This document shows positions 50,001 to 60,340 of a stretch of DNA of 64,000 nt, in pieces (positions within the stretch are counted from its first letter, which is position 1; each line of letters opens with the position of its first letter). The DNA lies in NCBI RefSeq assembly GCF_905147045.1, contig NC_065900.1:10374501-10438500 (forward strand). The letters run 5' to 3'. A program made the translations under genes and the position numbers. A model generated the notes under the pieces. The model was not told the DNA's origin and searched no databases. It saw only the letters and a program-made list of their open reading frames with translations. The DNA comes from Nymphalis io (Eukaryota > Arthropoda > Insecta > Lepidoptera > Nymphalidae).

Positions 50001-53000
50001 TACAGACAGACTTACTTTAACTCATCGGTTATTATTGCTGGTTAGAGTAAGATTCGCAAGATAGAAAATAGTATTCGATAAACTTGTGTAATTTTACAAT
50101 TTAATATCTTTTAAGTACGTACTTTTAAACGACGTTCCTTTATTTTTTCTCGAGTGACATTGTTCTAAACAATATACTAAAAGTATTATTCCTACATAAC
50201 ATATATACACCGTGTGTTATTGATCGTAGCCTCAGACATAAAAGCTGCATTTTCTAATAAATTTGTTATCACGTACTTAAGACTGGTTGTTTGAACATTT
50301 TCACTCAACTTTTAGTTCATTTGTAGACGCTGTTATGAAATTACATGACATGACAATTTTGTAAGATATCTAGACGTAATACAGATTCACATGTCATCAT
50401 CATGTTTCGTCATGTCTTCGAAATTATTTCAAGTTATATTGCCTTTAAAGAAAAATCGTAATTTCATCATAATATAACCCCGTAACAGCCTGTGAATGTC
50501 CCACTGATAGGCTAAAGGCCTCCTCTCCTCTTTTTGAGGAGAAGGTTTGGAGCTTATTCCACCACGCTGTTCCAATGCGAGTTGGTGGAATACACATGTG
50601 GCAGAATTTCAGTGAAATTAGACACATGCAGGTTCTCCTCACGATGTTTTCCTTCACCGTAAAGTACGAGATGAATTATAATCACAAATTAAGCATATGA
50701 AAATTCAGTGGTGCTTGCCCGGGTTTGAACCCACGATCATCGGTTAAGATTCACGCGTTCTAACCAGTGTGCCATCTCGGCTTATTTTTTTTATTATTTT
50801 TTATTAACCCCAAAAGATGTTTAATTAAATTTTTGGTATCTAAAGCAATCGTGCGTATTTGACATAAAATCTTACTTACGTTCTTTTATACGAAAAATTT
50901 TATGTTATTTAACGCTCTTCACTGGAAAATCGTTGAAAGCTGTGATTTACGAGCTCCGTAATAATATTTGCTGAAAGTGGATTCAAAGGAGAGCGAAATA
51001 TTATAAAAATATTATCTAAATTGGAAGGATTTAGTAAGCCGTTTGAGGATGAAGTTTTGACGAGGGTGAAAAATAAAATGGAGCGTGATTGGTGGCAACT
51101 GACGCCTCGACGAGAAGTTTACTCTATACCGGATAGCTTGGCGGCGCATGATTCACGGGTTAGATGTTTGTTATAGCTTAATAAATTATTTTTGATTATT
51201 ATCGACTTATATTTTATGTATATAATGACTGAATACGCTAACAATGTTGGCCTTACTTATAAACGTTGTTTTGCGGATAACTATTCGTTAAACACTGATT
51301 TCTCTCTTTCTTGACAGAATAATAACTTATTGATTTGACAAACGAAAAAAGAAGACACAGCAATGTTTAACTAATCACTCGCTAAACGTTTTAAGTAAGG
51401 CCGTAAGTTTGTAAATGTTTCACTGTTGTGAAAGCTAATCAAAGATATTGAAGACATTGGTATGACCATAAATATCCATAGAAAATATACTATCTTTTAC
51501 CGATTTGACATATTTCTAAAAGCTTTTGTCCAAATTTTAACTCGTAATCTTCGACTAAGATTTGTCTACTGTTACCATTCCCGCTAAGCTATTGAAATAG
51601 TTTCGGTAACATTATTATTAATTTATTTTTATATTATCATACGTTCAATAATAAAAATAAAAGTACGTAATATATATATGTAAATATAAAGCGAATCTAT
51701 AATTGCTGAATTATAATTAATAGTATTAATAAATATACAATACGCTTTACATGACAGAGCAAAAAACCATTTGCACAATATTAAGCCAGAACGTTAGTCC
51801 ATACATATAAAGTACGCGAACGGAACCGTTTGTTACGTCATAGCCACGCCTCCATTGGGTTTAATATTAATAATTTATACATCGTATCTATGTCGTGATT
51901 TTTTTATACCAAAAAAAATTGTTACCTTTGAATGTATTTGTTTAGTAATAAATTAAGTATCGATATGAGAAAACTAATGAATTTATTTAGTTATAGTCGC
52001 AATTACGTAGATAATAATTCATAAAACGACTTATATAGAAATAAATGAATATTCATATTAGTTTTTTGTAACTTCGGAAGTTACGACATCGAGTAAACTA
52101 TCTAATTGTCTGCTGGAAGAAGTTTTATTCCTATTGACTACGTTTTGTCTTAATGAAACATTACTACTAAGTGAGCCAAATAATTTCCATACTATATTAT
52201 GTGAATTTTAATGTTTATTTTCCATTGTCCATACATTATCAATAGTATTAGATGATTTCGTTAACAAATAACAAGTATATGTAAATTTGATAGGATTTGA
52301 CATGCGAGTATTCGATCATTCTCGTACATTATGTTACTAAATAGTTTCGTTTCAACGACAAATCCTTAGAAGCGTGATTTCCAAGTCCGCGTACAATCAC
52401 GCGGACAGTGGAACAGGAAACAACATCTATAAGTATTACTCATTGCCGACGCGGGTTACTTTAGTCTGACGAAATTTTGCGGAAAGTTATATAAAAAATA
52501 TTATTATTTCGGTTTTTCTGCTCGTGTTAATTTAAACATTATTAAAATTTAAATCGGGTTTGTGTACCTGAATAACCGTTTATTATAGGGTTTTTCTTAT
52601 ATATATAAGTATAGGTATATCGTGATATAGTAACTAATGTATGTATCGTATGTAATCGTGATATAGTAACTACGCTAAATGTATTCTTTGCAGTGTTAGG
52701 TTATGCAGCGATAATGGCTACCGATAGGAAATGGTAGGTCATAGTAATTTAGTTTATAGTTCAAGCGTGTAAAACTGTTGCAAATACCTCGGTCACCTTG
52801 TACGTCATTTACCGTAGACTTTGTGACGCCCGAAAGATCTGGAATGTTTCATACAAATCGTCCAAAAATAAACTTTTCTCTTGGATTAGGTATTTGTATT
52901 AACGTTTTACCAATTGTACGGTTTCGTGCAAGCTCGATTGATGAAATATTGACATTGTAAAAATATTATATGAAAAAATAAATCCAAAATCATATATGTT

Positions 53001-56000
53001 ATAGCATAAATAAAAATATTTTAATTTTAGATAACTAATTAAATATAATACTTAACAATTTATACTTTCAAATATTTCTAGTTTAATTAGGTTGGTACTC
53101 AATATTAATTATAAAGCCTTAAATAATATTAATAGAAAATAAATTGATGAATGCTTCGAGAAACCACTTTGTCACGGAGCTGTCGAAACCATGCAAATAT
53201 ATTGGAAATGAGATTTATGTATAATATTTTGTTACCTAAATTAATTATTTTAAGATGACTAAACCGGTTCTATTGAAATAAACTGTAACCTTGTGTTTAC
53301 ATCGTAAGAGATTCAGCATAAAATTAAAACTAAATGTATTTCAGTACTTTTAGTGAATTTTCTATAAAATTAAGAGTAGGTATTTTTACTACTAAATGTT
53401 AAAACATGTGATAGTGAAAACACAATCGGACATAAATATTTTTAATACATTTAAAACATTATTCCGTAGAATATTATTATAAAACAACTCATTTTATTAC
53501 TTCGTATAGACAATTTCAGTTCGTACGTAAATATTTCATCTAAACATTTTTTTTCTTGTCCTAGGGTATGGCGTTTACAATTGAGGAACGTCAAGCGATG
53601 GGCATTCACGGCCTGTTGCCCCCGAGGGTGAAGAGCCAGGAGGAGCAGGTGCAACTGTGCAAGCTGTCCTTCGACCGGTACGAGGATCCTTTGAACAAGT
53701 ACATCTACTTGATGGGATTACTTGTGAGTACAAATGTTGTCTATTTATTTTTATTTAAGAACGTAAATAATAAATTTAACGATCCTGAATTTATTTTAGT
53801 CTTGACTTACCGTTTTCTACTTAGTGGTATGGGTACACGTAGCTAACGTAATACAAACATTACTATGCGTAGTTATGCGTACCTCGCATAACTTTGTTTA
53901 TGTTTACATTTTCTAAAGAGATGATAACATTAATGTTATGTTTATTTTAAAGTATAAGATTAGATAAATACATTTAATAATAAGGATCTATTAAACAGTA
54001 AACACTTGAATATAAATACTTTCTATAGTTACATACGACTACGCTAAATTAATTTTAACCATACGGTATATAATTGTATTTTTAAAATTTCAAAGAAACA
54101 TCAGGCAATGTTAATCACCACGCCACCATAAAATCTTGGTTAATGTTACAATTGTGTTATAAATTTAAAATGTTCACGACGATTTATATCTCTCCGCTAA
54201 AGTAAAAAGGTTGAATAATTTTCGTCAATTTAAAGTTGGGATAAAAAGTTTTATTATTTAAAAAATTGATAGTTTGTAAGTAAACTTAATTGAGCGCAAA
54301 TTACCTTGATTCTTACTTTGTATACAAAAACGGACGACCCATAAATTAATAATTATTTATAAATTACCTCAAACTTGAAACTATTGAGTTACCTGCTCGT
54401 GTGCTCGGCGGTAAGGAAAAACTTCGAGAGAAAACTTGTATGTCGGATGCTTCTGAGACAAGTCCCATCAACCAACCCGCATCAATAAGTATTCAGTCAC
54501 CAACCAAAGTTACTCACAATAAAGCTTAAAACGTGTCGTTGTTGTCATTTTAAGATATGCAGACATTTTAAGCGCCTAATTTACTATGCATTTATATCGT
54601 TATTGCTAATGAAAAAGGTCGTATGTAATGTAATTACGCGTACTTTGTAGCCGACCGTAAAAAAATAATGATTTCCTTATTTTTATTAATTACATTTATA
54701 TTTTTTACATTGTGACTAACATAAAACTGTAAAAAATTACATTTACAAAATATCGAAGGAAGAAGGTTGCGACATGTCGAAGAAGAACCTAGTAGCTATT
54801 AACATTACATACTTATACGAAATACGTGATGATGCGCACTAAGTAATAGGAATGCGAAAGTGTCTACACGGATATTGGTGATTTTGATGATCGTTTGTAA
54901 AATGTAGCAATGACAAATGTAAATTTAGTATATGTATACTTTGTTTCATAGATTGTCGGGGTTCTTATTTTTTCAAGATCGCAAGAGTTTGTACTTAGAG
55001 ATAGTTTTATGAACCGGTGACATATTATTCTACTATATTATCTCAGAGAGATGCGGGAGTGTGTTAAATAGTCGCTTAATAATGATTTTTACAATATAAT
55101 ATTTACTTTCTCTCCAAGGATCGCAACGAGCATCTTTTCTACCGATTCGTCGGAGAAAACGTAGCGGAAATGATGCCTATAGTGTACACGCCGACTGTCG
55201 GGCTCGCGTGTCAGAAATACGGACTGGTGTACCGCCGGCCGCGCGGTCTCTTTATCACCATCAACGACAAGGGACACGTCTATGATATATTGAAGAACTG
55301 GTATATCTCGCTTTTAATTATATACGCGCTTTGCTTTTGAGATATTTGTATTTGTATATTTAAAAAGTATTCACACTGTAGTGACCAGTAGAGAGAGAAA
55401 ACGTGGATCATAAGAGAAGATTGCTGGTTCAAACCTAGGCAAGCAACTTAGAAATTTCCGATGCTTAATTTGTTTTTGTATAATTCATTTGGTGCTCGGC
55501 CGTAAATAACACGTTGTGTCGGAAGAAATTCTGCTTCTTGTTGAACATTTGTAAAATCCTTTTTGCTACGATGTTAAATGATTTAGCCCATTGTTTTCAA
55601 TATCAGGCCCGAAACCGATGTACGTGCCATCGTAGTGACTGACGGCGAACGTATTTTGGGTTTGGGAGACTTAGGCGCCTGTGGTATGGGTATTCCCGTG
55701 GGCAAGCTGTCGCTGTACACCGCGCTGGCTGGTATCAAGCCTCATCAGTGCCTCCCTATCACGCTTGGTAAGTTTCTTTTTGTTACATTAAATAATAATT
55801 TATGATATGATACCTTAGGTATTTAAGTAGGCATATTTTTTTAAAAATTATACTTGGGTTTTAATTCAATCACTTTTTTAAACGATGATAATTGCTTATT
55901 GAGCAAACAATCGTAAGTACTCGTGATATTATTCAACTATTAATATTAAATTTATATATATTATTAAATTCAACTATTCTGATTACATATACCATTACTT

Positions 56001-59000
56001 ACGTTATTTATCCAGCCATCGTCGACACGTTTCGGAAAAACTCAACGTATCGTCGACTTGGTTCATCATTATGATACGAGCGCGTCGACATCACTGAAGT
56101 TAATAATAAAATTAAAATAATTAAAAAATAAATGCTTAGAAATGTCCCTTTTATTATAAAGATAAAAAAATATTTTTTTCAGTAAATAACAGGCACATAG
56201 TTTGCTTATTGAAATGTAAGGAATTGTATCCAAATATTTGGTGCACCGTTACAGATGTGGGCACGAACACCCAGACGATGTTAGACGACCCGCTCTACAT
56301 CGGCCTGCGACAGAAACGCGTCCGCGGCGCCGCCTACGACGAGTTCATCGACGAGTTTATGCACGCCGTCGTGCAGCGCTTCGGCCAGAACTGTCTCATA
56401 CAGTTCGAGGACTTTGGCAACGCCAACGCCTTCCGCCTTCTAGAGAAGTACCGTGGAAAGTGAGGACAATTTTGATCTGATCCAAACGAAGTGATTTCTA
56501 TAGAAGCGATTACATTTTGAGTTCGATTTTTAGTGTAATGTTTCTATATGTAATGTTTGAGTTAAATATTTCCGACACAAAAACTGTTACGTGTCCTGAG
56601 TTACATCCGGTTTACGTTTCTTATTTTCCTTTCTGCAAACACAATAAACGTTGGAGATAGAGACAGAAAATCTTTATAGTTCTCTCACTGTTGAAATTGA
56701 ACCATCGACCGCTTCGCGCAGGTACTGCACCTTCAACGACGACATCCAGGGCACGGCGGCGGTTGCAGTGGCTGGCCTGCTGGCATCGCTGCGCGTCACC
56801 GGCAAGCGTCTGTCCGAGAACACCTTCGTGTTCCAGGGCGCCGGGGAGGTATCGCATTACTCGCGCACTTTACGTACCTAAACCGCATGGTAGACTATAA
56901 TAGAGTCAGCACAATCCATTGGTGTCGTATGAGCCAATCATGGGATTTTGTAGGTAAAAGCATACATCAGTTTCCTTACAATGTTTTCCTTCCCGCCGAA
57001 TGATTTCTATAAATGTTGTTTTCTGAATACTTTGTATACGAAAATTATTAATATTATGAACGAGATTATCTGACTTGAGATGAGCAGTGGATCTGCAATC
57101 CGTTATCTGTGTGTACATTTACAATAAATCGAGTATGATCCCTGTTTTTATGTAATACAACATTTGCGGACTAATTTAAATGATTTCACTTCTATGAAGT
57201 TTTACAAAATTATGTTAAATTTACATACCTATTTGTTGTTGTATGTATGTTCATACTTGTTATTATTATCTCAATTATGCCTACCTATTACAAATCCTAA
57301 GACGATCTTCATGCAGAACACTTTTAGTGGTTTATCGGCTAAATCAACATCAGCACTAAAAGATTGTGCCTGTTTACATAACTTTTATTAAATTTCATCA
57401 ACAGGCGTCTTTGGGTATTGCGGAGTTGTGTGTGATGGCGATGAAAGCTGAAGGTACCCCTGAAGCCGAAGCTCGCAACCGTATCTGGATGGTGGATTCC
57501 AAAGGTCTTATCGTAAAGAATAGACCTGATGGTGGAATAAACGAGCATAAGGAGAAATTTGCGAAGAACTGCCCCCCCATTCGCACCCTTGCCGAAGTAG
57601 TCAACGTCGCGAAACCCTCTGTACTCATCGGTGAGTTTGCTTTATAGATTAAAAATTTCTTACTTTAAAAATAGGGTATGTAATCAGATATACAGAACTT
57701 AAGTTTGATAACTAATTTTGCTACAGAATTTGCTAGTGGGCTTTGTGCAAGGTCGAGTTCCTTTGATTAGGGCCACATTGATCGTGCAAGGAATTAAAAT
57801 ACTTTTACTGTAAATATGAGTCCTCCACCTCAATATATGTAAACTATAACACAATAAGTGTCCGAGCGAGCTAATGCGCGTGTGTGTCCGCAGGCGCGGC
57901 GGCCATCGGCGGCGCATTCACCGCCGACATCCTGCGCGCCATGGGAGACAACAACGACAGGCCTGTCATATTCGCGCTCTCCAACCCCACCAGCAAGGCG
58001 GAGTGCACCGCGGAGGAGGCCTACGGAAACACCGATGTACGTGCACCACGTGCCACTACAATTTTTTTTATAATAACAATTCACTGTTCGTCCTCAAATG
58101 ACGTTCTTGTCTTCCGCGACGTTTTGTAACCGAGTCCTTGTGTGCAGGACCGCGCCATCTTCGCGTCGGGCTCGCCGTTCCCCGACTACCGCACCAAGGA
58201 CGGTCGCGTGCTGCGGCCGGGCCAGGGCAACAACGCCTACATCTTCCCCGGCCTGGCGCTCGGCATCCTGTGCGCCGGCCTCGTCGACATCTCCGACGAC
58301 TTCATGCTGCTCGCTGCGGAGGTACGGGCTTAACGCTTGAGATTACCGTGCTCTACCCTTCAGCCGCACTTTTGGAAAATATGAACTGAATAAAAATATA
58401 CTCTTTTCTTACTCGCATGTTTGTTACTTATATCGATGCTAATCCCTCAGTGTAAATTTCAGGCTCTGGCCGAGATCGTGTCCCAAGATAATCTGGACCA
58501 GGGCAGCTTGTACCCGCCCCTGGCGGCCATACAGGAGTGCTCCATCCAGATCGCCAAGAAAGTTGTACAGCACGCATACAAAACAGGTAACAGTTTCGTT
58601 TTTCTTTAAATCGATCCCATTAAAATAAGATATATTTTTTAATTCAATATACATATTTTGTATGCCTGGTGGTAGGGCTTTGTGCAAGCTCCTCTGGGTA
58701 GGTACCACCCACTCATCAAATATTCTACCGCAAAACACTGTTGTGTTCTGGTTTGAAGGGTGAGTGAGCCAGTGTAATTACAGGCACAAGGGACATAACA
58801 TCTTAGTTCCCAAGGTTGGTGGCGCATTGGCTGTAAGCGATGGTTGACATTTCTTACAATGCCAATGTCTAAGGGCGTTTGGTGACCACTTACCATCAGG
58901 TGGCCCATATGCTCGTCCACCTTCCTATTCTATAAAAAAAGGGTGAGTGAGCCAGTGTTATTACAGGCACAAGGGACATAACATCTTAGTTACCAAGGTT

Positions 59001-59310
59001 GGTGGCGCATTGGCGATGTAAGCGATGGTTAACATTTCTCAATTCAATGCTAATGTCTATGGGTGTAATGACCACTTACCATCAGCTGGCCCATATGCTC
59101 GTCCGCCTACCTATATTATAAAAAAGGACCAAACAATTTGACACATCATTACAATGTCGAGTACCATGCGCAGGCAAGGCGTCGGTGCAACCGCAGCCGC
59201 TGGACACGGAGGCGTTTATCCGCGCGCAGATGTACGACGTGCGATACACGTCCGCTCTGCCGCCGCGCTACGACTGGCCGACAGACGCGCCGCGCGTCGC
59301 GCTCATGTAG
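34965..59310 (+). CDS. Men: NADP-dependent malic enzyme, complete
   Basis: Catalyses oxidative decarboxylation of malate to pyruvate with formation of NADPH; the insect Men enzyme is mainly cytosolic and supplies lipid synthesis. Coding exons: 34965-35053, 37939-38149, 53565-53723, 55119-55300, 55607-55767, 56255-56459, 56722-56848, 57405-57630, 57894-58036, 58148-58321, 58463-58586 and 59174-59310. They join in frame to 645 residues plus TAG. Visible: catalytic Tyr176 (VYTPTVG), Lys247 (PVGKL), metal ligands Glu319/Asp320 (FEDFG) and Asp343 (FNDDIQGTAA), the GAGEASLGIA nucleotide loop at 375-384, and Ser410 in WMVDSKG, the residue typical of NADP rather than NAD enzymes. The second glycine-rich loop and GQGNNAYIFPGLALG are intact. 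The first 100 residues come from two distant exons and are less recognisable; no clear mitochondrial presequence is seen. Confidence 0.95.
35054..37938. other. Men intron 1
   Basis: 2.9 kb, AT-rich, with a family E copy at 36690-37035; nothing else recognised. Confidence 0.55.
36690..37035 (+). repeat. Family E diverged repeat, copy 2
   Basis: Shares the ordered blocks with 5380-5655, and TTATTCAAGATCTCGACCAAT exactly with the copy at 60815-61115. Confidence 0.65.
37939..38149 (+). CDS. Men: Men exon 2: N-terminal extension
   Basis: After SETAMSPAPPAPRDKN it has a Ser/Gly-rich stretch and ends SRLSGLDRLKHPGLNK, matching the (S)GLDRLK-P-LNKG lead-in of malic enzymes. ATGs at 37952 and 38050 could serve as alternative starts. 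Acceptor TTCCCAG, donor GTGAGA. Confidence 0.85.
39655..39800 (+). repeat. Family A SINE remnant
   Basis: TTCATGTGCTTAATTTTAGTT and GGAGAGAGGAGGCATTTGTCC match family blocks in order with a deletion between. Confidence 0.55.
41163..41194. repeat. Perfect fold-back, 14-bp arms, 4-nt loop
   Basis: TGTGGATGGTTTGT (41163-41176), loop CCAG, then its exact reverse complement (41181-41194). Confidence 0.9.
41477..41534. repeat. Perfect fold-back, 28-bp arms, 2-nt loop
   Basis: Arm 41477-41504 starts AAATATTGTATGTATC; arm 41507-41534 is its exact reverse complement; only GA lies between. Confidence 0.95.
42756..42778. repeat. (AT)n microsatellite
   Basis: Uninterrupted TA dinucleotide run of about 10-11 units ending before TGTAAG. 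Confidence 0.85.
42889..43785 (-). pseudogene. RTE polyprotein remnant: RT motif region and C-terminus
   Basis: One frame interrupted by a stop at 43357-43359. Before it: ISHLRFADHIVIIAESLEQL (the second catalytic Asp of FADD replaced by His), INLDKTKVMFNR and EYTYLRQIIQVG. After it: QCVLPAMTYGAETWTLTAGL and GRPPARWTDDLKKVAGTNWM. Confidence 0.85.
43598..44527 (-). pseudogene. RTE polyprotein remnant: endonuclease end and linker
   Basis: A 309-codon open frame opening MGCRNHRGQMLVNFLEAQGL, with TRNEIDFIISNKRH and GSDHRLVRGTL from the endonuclease, then a basic linker before the reverse transcriptase. The last ~30 residues are out of frame because of the internal deletion. An AT-rich stretch at about 44530-44617 separates it from the earlier endonuclease piece. 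Confidence 0.82.
45819..46817. repeat. Tandem duplication, two 498-bp copies
   Basis: 45819-46316 and 46320-46817 read identically by eye, including the (TA)n run, with GAT between them (period 501). No coding content. Confidence 0.95.
47597..47883 (-). repeat. Family B poly(A) retroposon, full length
   Basis: Minus-strand element; plus strand starts with a T-run and ATAGAATAGAAAGGTGGACG and ends TGCACAAAGCCCTACC. Best reference copy of the family here. Confidence 0.9.
50482..50782 (-). repeat. Family A SINE, near full length
   Basis: Minus strand: AGCCGAGATGGCACACTGG head, B box GGTTCAAACCC, GGCTGTTAC end. Confidence 0.9.
50946..51176 (+). other. Unassigned 76-codon open frame
   Basis: Open from after a TGA to TAG at 51174-51176; contains ESGFKGERNIIKILSKLEGF and MERDWWQLTPRREVYSIPDS. 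Its base composition is less AT-rich than the surroundings and its residues look protein-like, but I recognise no family. Only one ATG is present (51078). It could be an exon remnant or a transposon scrap. Confidence 0.3.
53565..53723 (+). CDS. Men: Men exon 3: start of malic N domain
   Basis: Encodes GMAFTIEERQAMGIHGLLPP and the conserved QLCK...YEDPLNKYIYL motif. Acceptor CCTAG after a long pyrimidine tract, donor GTGAGT, phase 0 at both ends. Confidence 0.96.
53724..55118. other. Men intron 3
   Basis: 1.4 kb, AT-rich, with a family A remnant near 54403-54490; no other feature. Confidence 0.5.
54403..54490 (+). repeat. Family A SINE remnant
   Basis: CTCGTGTGCTCGGCGGTAAGG and CATCAACCAACCCGCAT fit the family body. 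Confidence 0.5.
55119..55300 (+). CDS. Men: Men exon 4: malic domain with catalytic Tyr
   Basis: DRNEHLFYRFVGENVAEMMP, IVYTPTVGLACQ (catalytic Tyr176) and RRPRGLFITINDKG are visible. The acceptor TCCAAG is adequate; the donor is GTATAT. Confidence 0.96.
55405..55520 (+). repeat. Family A SINE remnant
   Basis: GGTTCAAACCTAGGCAAGCA (B-box side), GATGCTTAATTTGTTTTTGT and GGTGCTCGGCCGTAAA in family order. Inside the intron between Men exons 4 and 5. Confidence 0.6.
55607..55767 (+). CDS. Men: Men exon 5: catalytic Lys
   Basis: Contains VVTDGERILGLGDLGACGMG and IPVGKLSLY with catalytic Lys247. Acceptor ATCAG, donor GTAAGT. Confidence 0.96.
56255..56459 (+). CDS. Men: Men exon 6: metal-binding FEDF
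   Basis: DVGTNTQTMLDDPLYIGLRQ, then QFEDFGNANAF with metal ligands Glu319 and Asp320. GC-rich; acceptor TTACAG, donor GTGAGG. Confidence 0.96.
56722..56848 (+). CDS. Men: Men exon 7: nucleotide-binding domain start
   Basis: YCTFNDDIQGTAAVAVAGLL with metal ligand Asp343, ending VFQGAGE, so the intron splits the dinucleotide-binding loop. Acceptor GCGCAG, donor GTATCG. Confidence 0.95.
57405..57630 (+). CDS. Men: Men exon 8: Rossmann fold and NADP-type Ser
   Basis: ASLGIAELCVMAMKAEG, RIWMVDSKGLIVKNR (Ser410) and AEVVNVAKPSVLIG. Acceptor AACAG, donor GTGAGT. Confidence 0.96.
57894..58036 (+). CDS. Men: Men exon 9
   Basis: AAAIGGAFTADILRAMGDNN then RPVIFALSNPTSKAECTAEE, an almost invariant malic-enzyme block. 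Acceptor CCGCAG, donor GTACGT. Confidence 0.97.
58148..58321 (+). CDS. Men: Men exon 10
   Basis: DRAIFASGSPFPDYRTKDGR and PGQGNNAYIFPGLALGILCA, conserved. Acceptor GTGCAG, donor GTACGG, phase 0 at both ends. Confidence 0.97.
58463..58586 (+). CDS. Men: Men exon 11
   Basis: ALAEIVSQDNLDQGSLYPPL then IQECSIQIAKKVVQHAYKT. Acceptor TTTCAG, donor GTAACA. Confidence 0.95.
58670..58939 (+). repeat. Family B retroposon in Men intron 11
   Basis: Starts GGTGGTAGGGCTTTGTGCAA and ends CTATTCTATAAAAAAA; a small internal deletion removes the TACTTGGTATT block. Confidence 0.9.
58940..59124 (+). repeat. Second, partial family B copy joined to the first
   Basis: Begins abruptly at GGGTGAGTGAGCCAGTG directly after the A-run of the preceding copy and ends TATATTATAAAAAA about 50 bp before the last Men exon. 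Confidence 0.88.
59174..59310 (+). CDS. Men: Men terminal exon
   Basis: KASVQPQPLDTEAFIRAQMY, then LPPRYDWPTDAPRVALM and TAG at 59308-59310; Y-x-W-P near the C-terminus is typical. It follows an intron filled by two family B retroposons. Confidence 0.94.
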
Positions 59311-59432
59311 ACCGACAGAACGCCCCGCCCCGCCCCGCCCCGCGCACCGTACTACGTGTAAACCGACCGCGCTTTACTCCCTGGAGACGACTATTTTGGT
59401 TCCATGGCCTAGGCCAGTACCAGTACAGTACA

Positions 59433-59478
59433 GTGAAATATTTATAACTGAGAAATATCTCAGTTATAAATATTTCAC
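59433..59478. repeat. Perfect fold-back, 21-bp arms, 4-nt loop
   Basis: GTGAAATATTTATAACTGAG plus A (59433-59453), loop AATA, exact reverse complement at 59458-59478. In the Men 3' UTR. Confidence 0.95.
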
Positions 59479-59679
59479 ATAAATCTATCATCGATTTCCA
59501 AACTCAGATTTCAGATGTATTTCACATTACTGTAAAATACAGTTAAATTGCTCCGTACTCGATAACTTGATGGTATCGATTATTAGCTTCGCTTGGTTTA
59601 CATTTTGTACGAGGTGAACGAGATCCGACTAGTTAAGTCGTTTTGCAACTTAGAGCGGAAAACTGTAAAAATTGGCCAC

Positions 59680-59733
59680 TTTTGTAGAAGGTATCGACAT
59701 AAATCAGTATTTATGTCGATACCTTCTACAAAA
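59680..59733. repeat. Perfect fold-back, 25-bp arms, 4-nt loop
   Basis: Arm 59680-59704 begins TTTTGTAGAAGGTATCG; loop CAGT; arm 59709-59733 is its exact reverse complement. In the Men 3' UTR. Confidence 0.95.
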
Positions 59734-60334
59734 CCTTTGCAGTCAAAGGAATGGCTTATAGAGTTACGACCATCTGTTATTCGGTTTGGCAATCAGTTTG
59801 TTTATCTAATCGCTGTCATCGCTTGATCAAATTTTACCAAAGTTTTATTATTAGGCGTAACGGGATTATTTATATTATATAATTTAAACAGACTTCAAGG
59901 TATACTCGATCAAAGTCTTTGTGTTTTAAGCGATAGCAGCGCTTTTCGCGTTAACCATTAATAAAATGTAAGTTCTATTGACAAGGAATCTTTTAATGTT
60001 AAACTCAGATTTTTAAACATTTATCCATTTTTGTTACCTACTACTTAGCTATACTACTTAATGTATTGAGTTTGACATCATCATACATCTTGACAAAATT
60101 TGATTGTTTTTTGGTACACATTGAATGAATATGATAATGATTAATTGTTGTAATATTTTAATTGCTTTGCCTAAAAATAATTTGAAAAATTCTAAGGTGC
60201 AATTTGTAAAATTAATTTTGGCATCAGTGCATTGCCAAGTGTAGTGACGCTTAATCTATTCGAATAATGATACAATGACATATTTTTGGTATTTATTTTT
60301 ACTTTGGCAACTGTTAATACATTATTGACAAAAC

Positions 60335-60340
60335 AATAAA
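60335..60340 (+). terminator. Candidate Men polyadenylation signal
   Basis: AATAAA followed within 20 nt by a GT-rich tract (TTGTCTGTGTC), the usual arrangement of a cleavage site. Not proven. Confidence 0.4.

Larger units (their letters stand above)
38150..53564. other. Men intron 2 (15.4 kb)
   Basis: Largest intron seen. Holds a family A remnant (39655-39800), two fold-backs (41163-41194, 41477-41534), an RTE LINE (42885-45392), a 498-bp tandem duplication (45819-46817), family B (47597-47883) and family A (50482-50782) copies and an unexplained open frame (50946-51176). Confidence 0.6.

Noticed and set aside
52778..52960. 60-codon ORF in Men intron 2
   Set aside because: Short, no motif, no splice signals in phase with Men.
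59680..59733. Fold-backs as microRNA precursors
   Set aside because: Arms are perfectly paired with 2-12 nt loops and no bulges, unlike normal pre-miRNA; kept only as structural findings.
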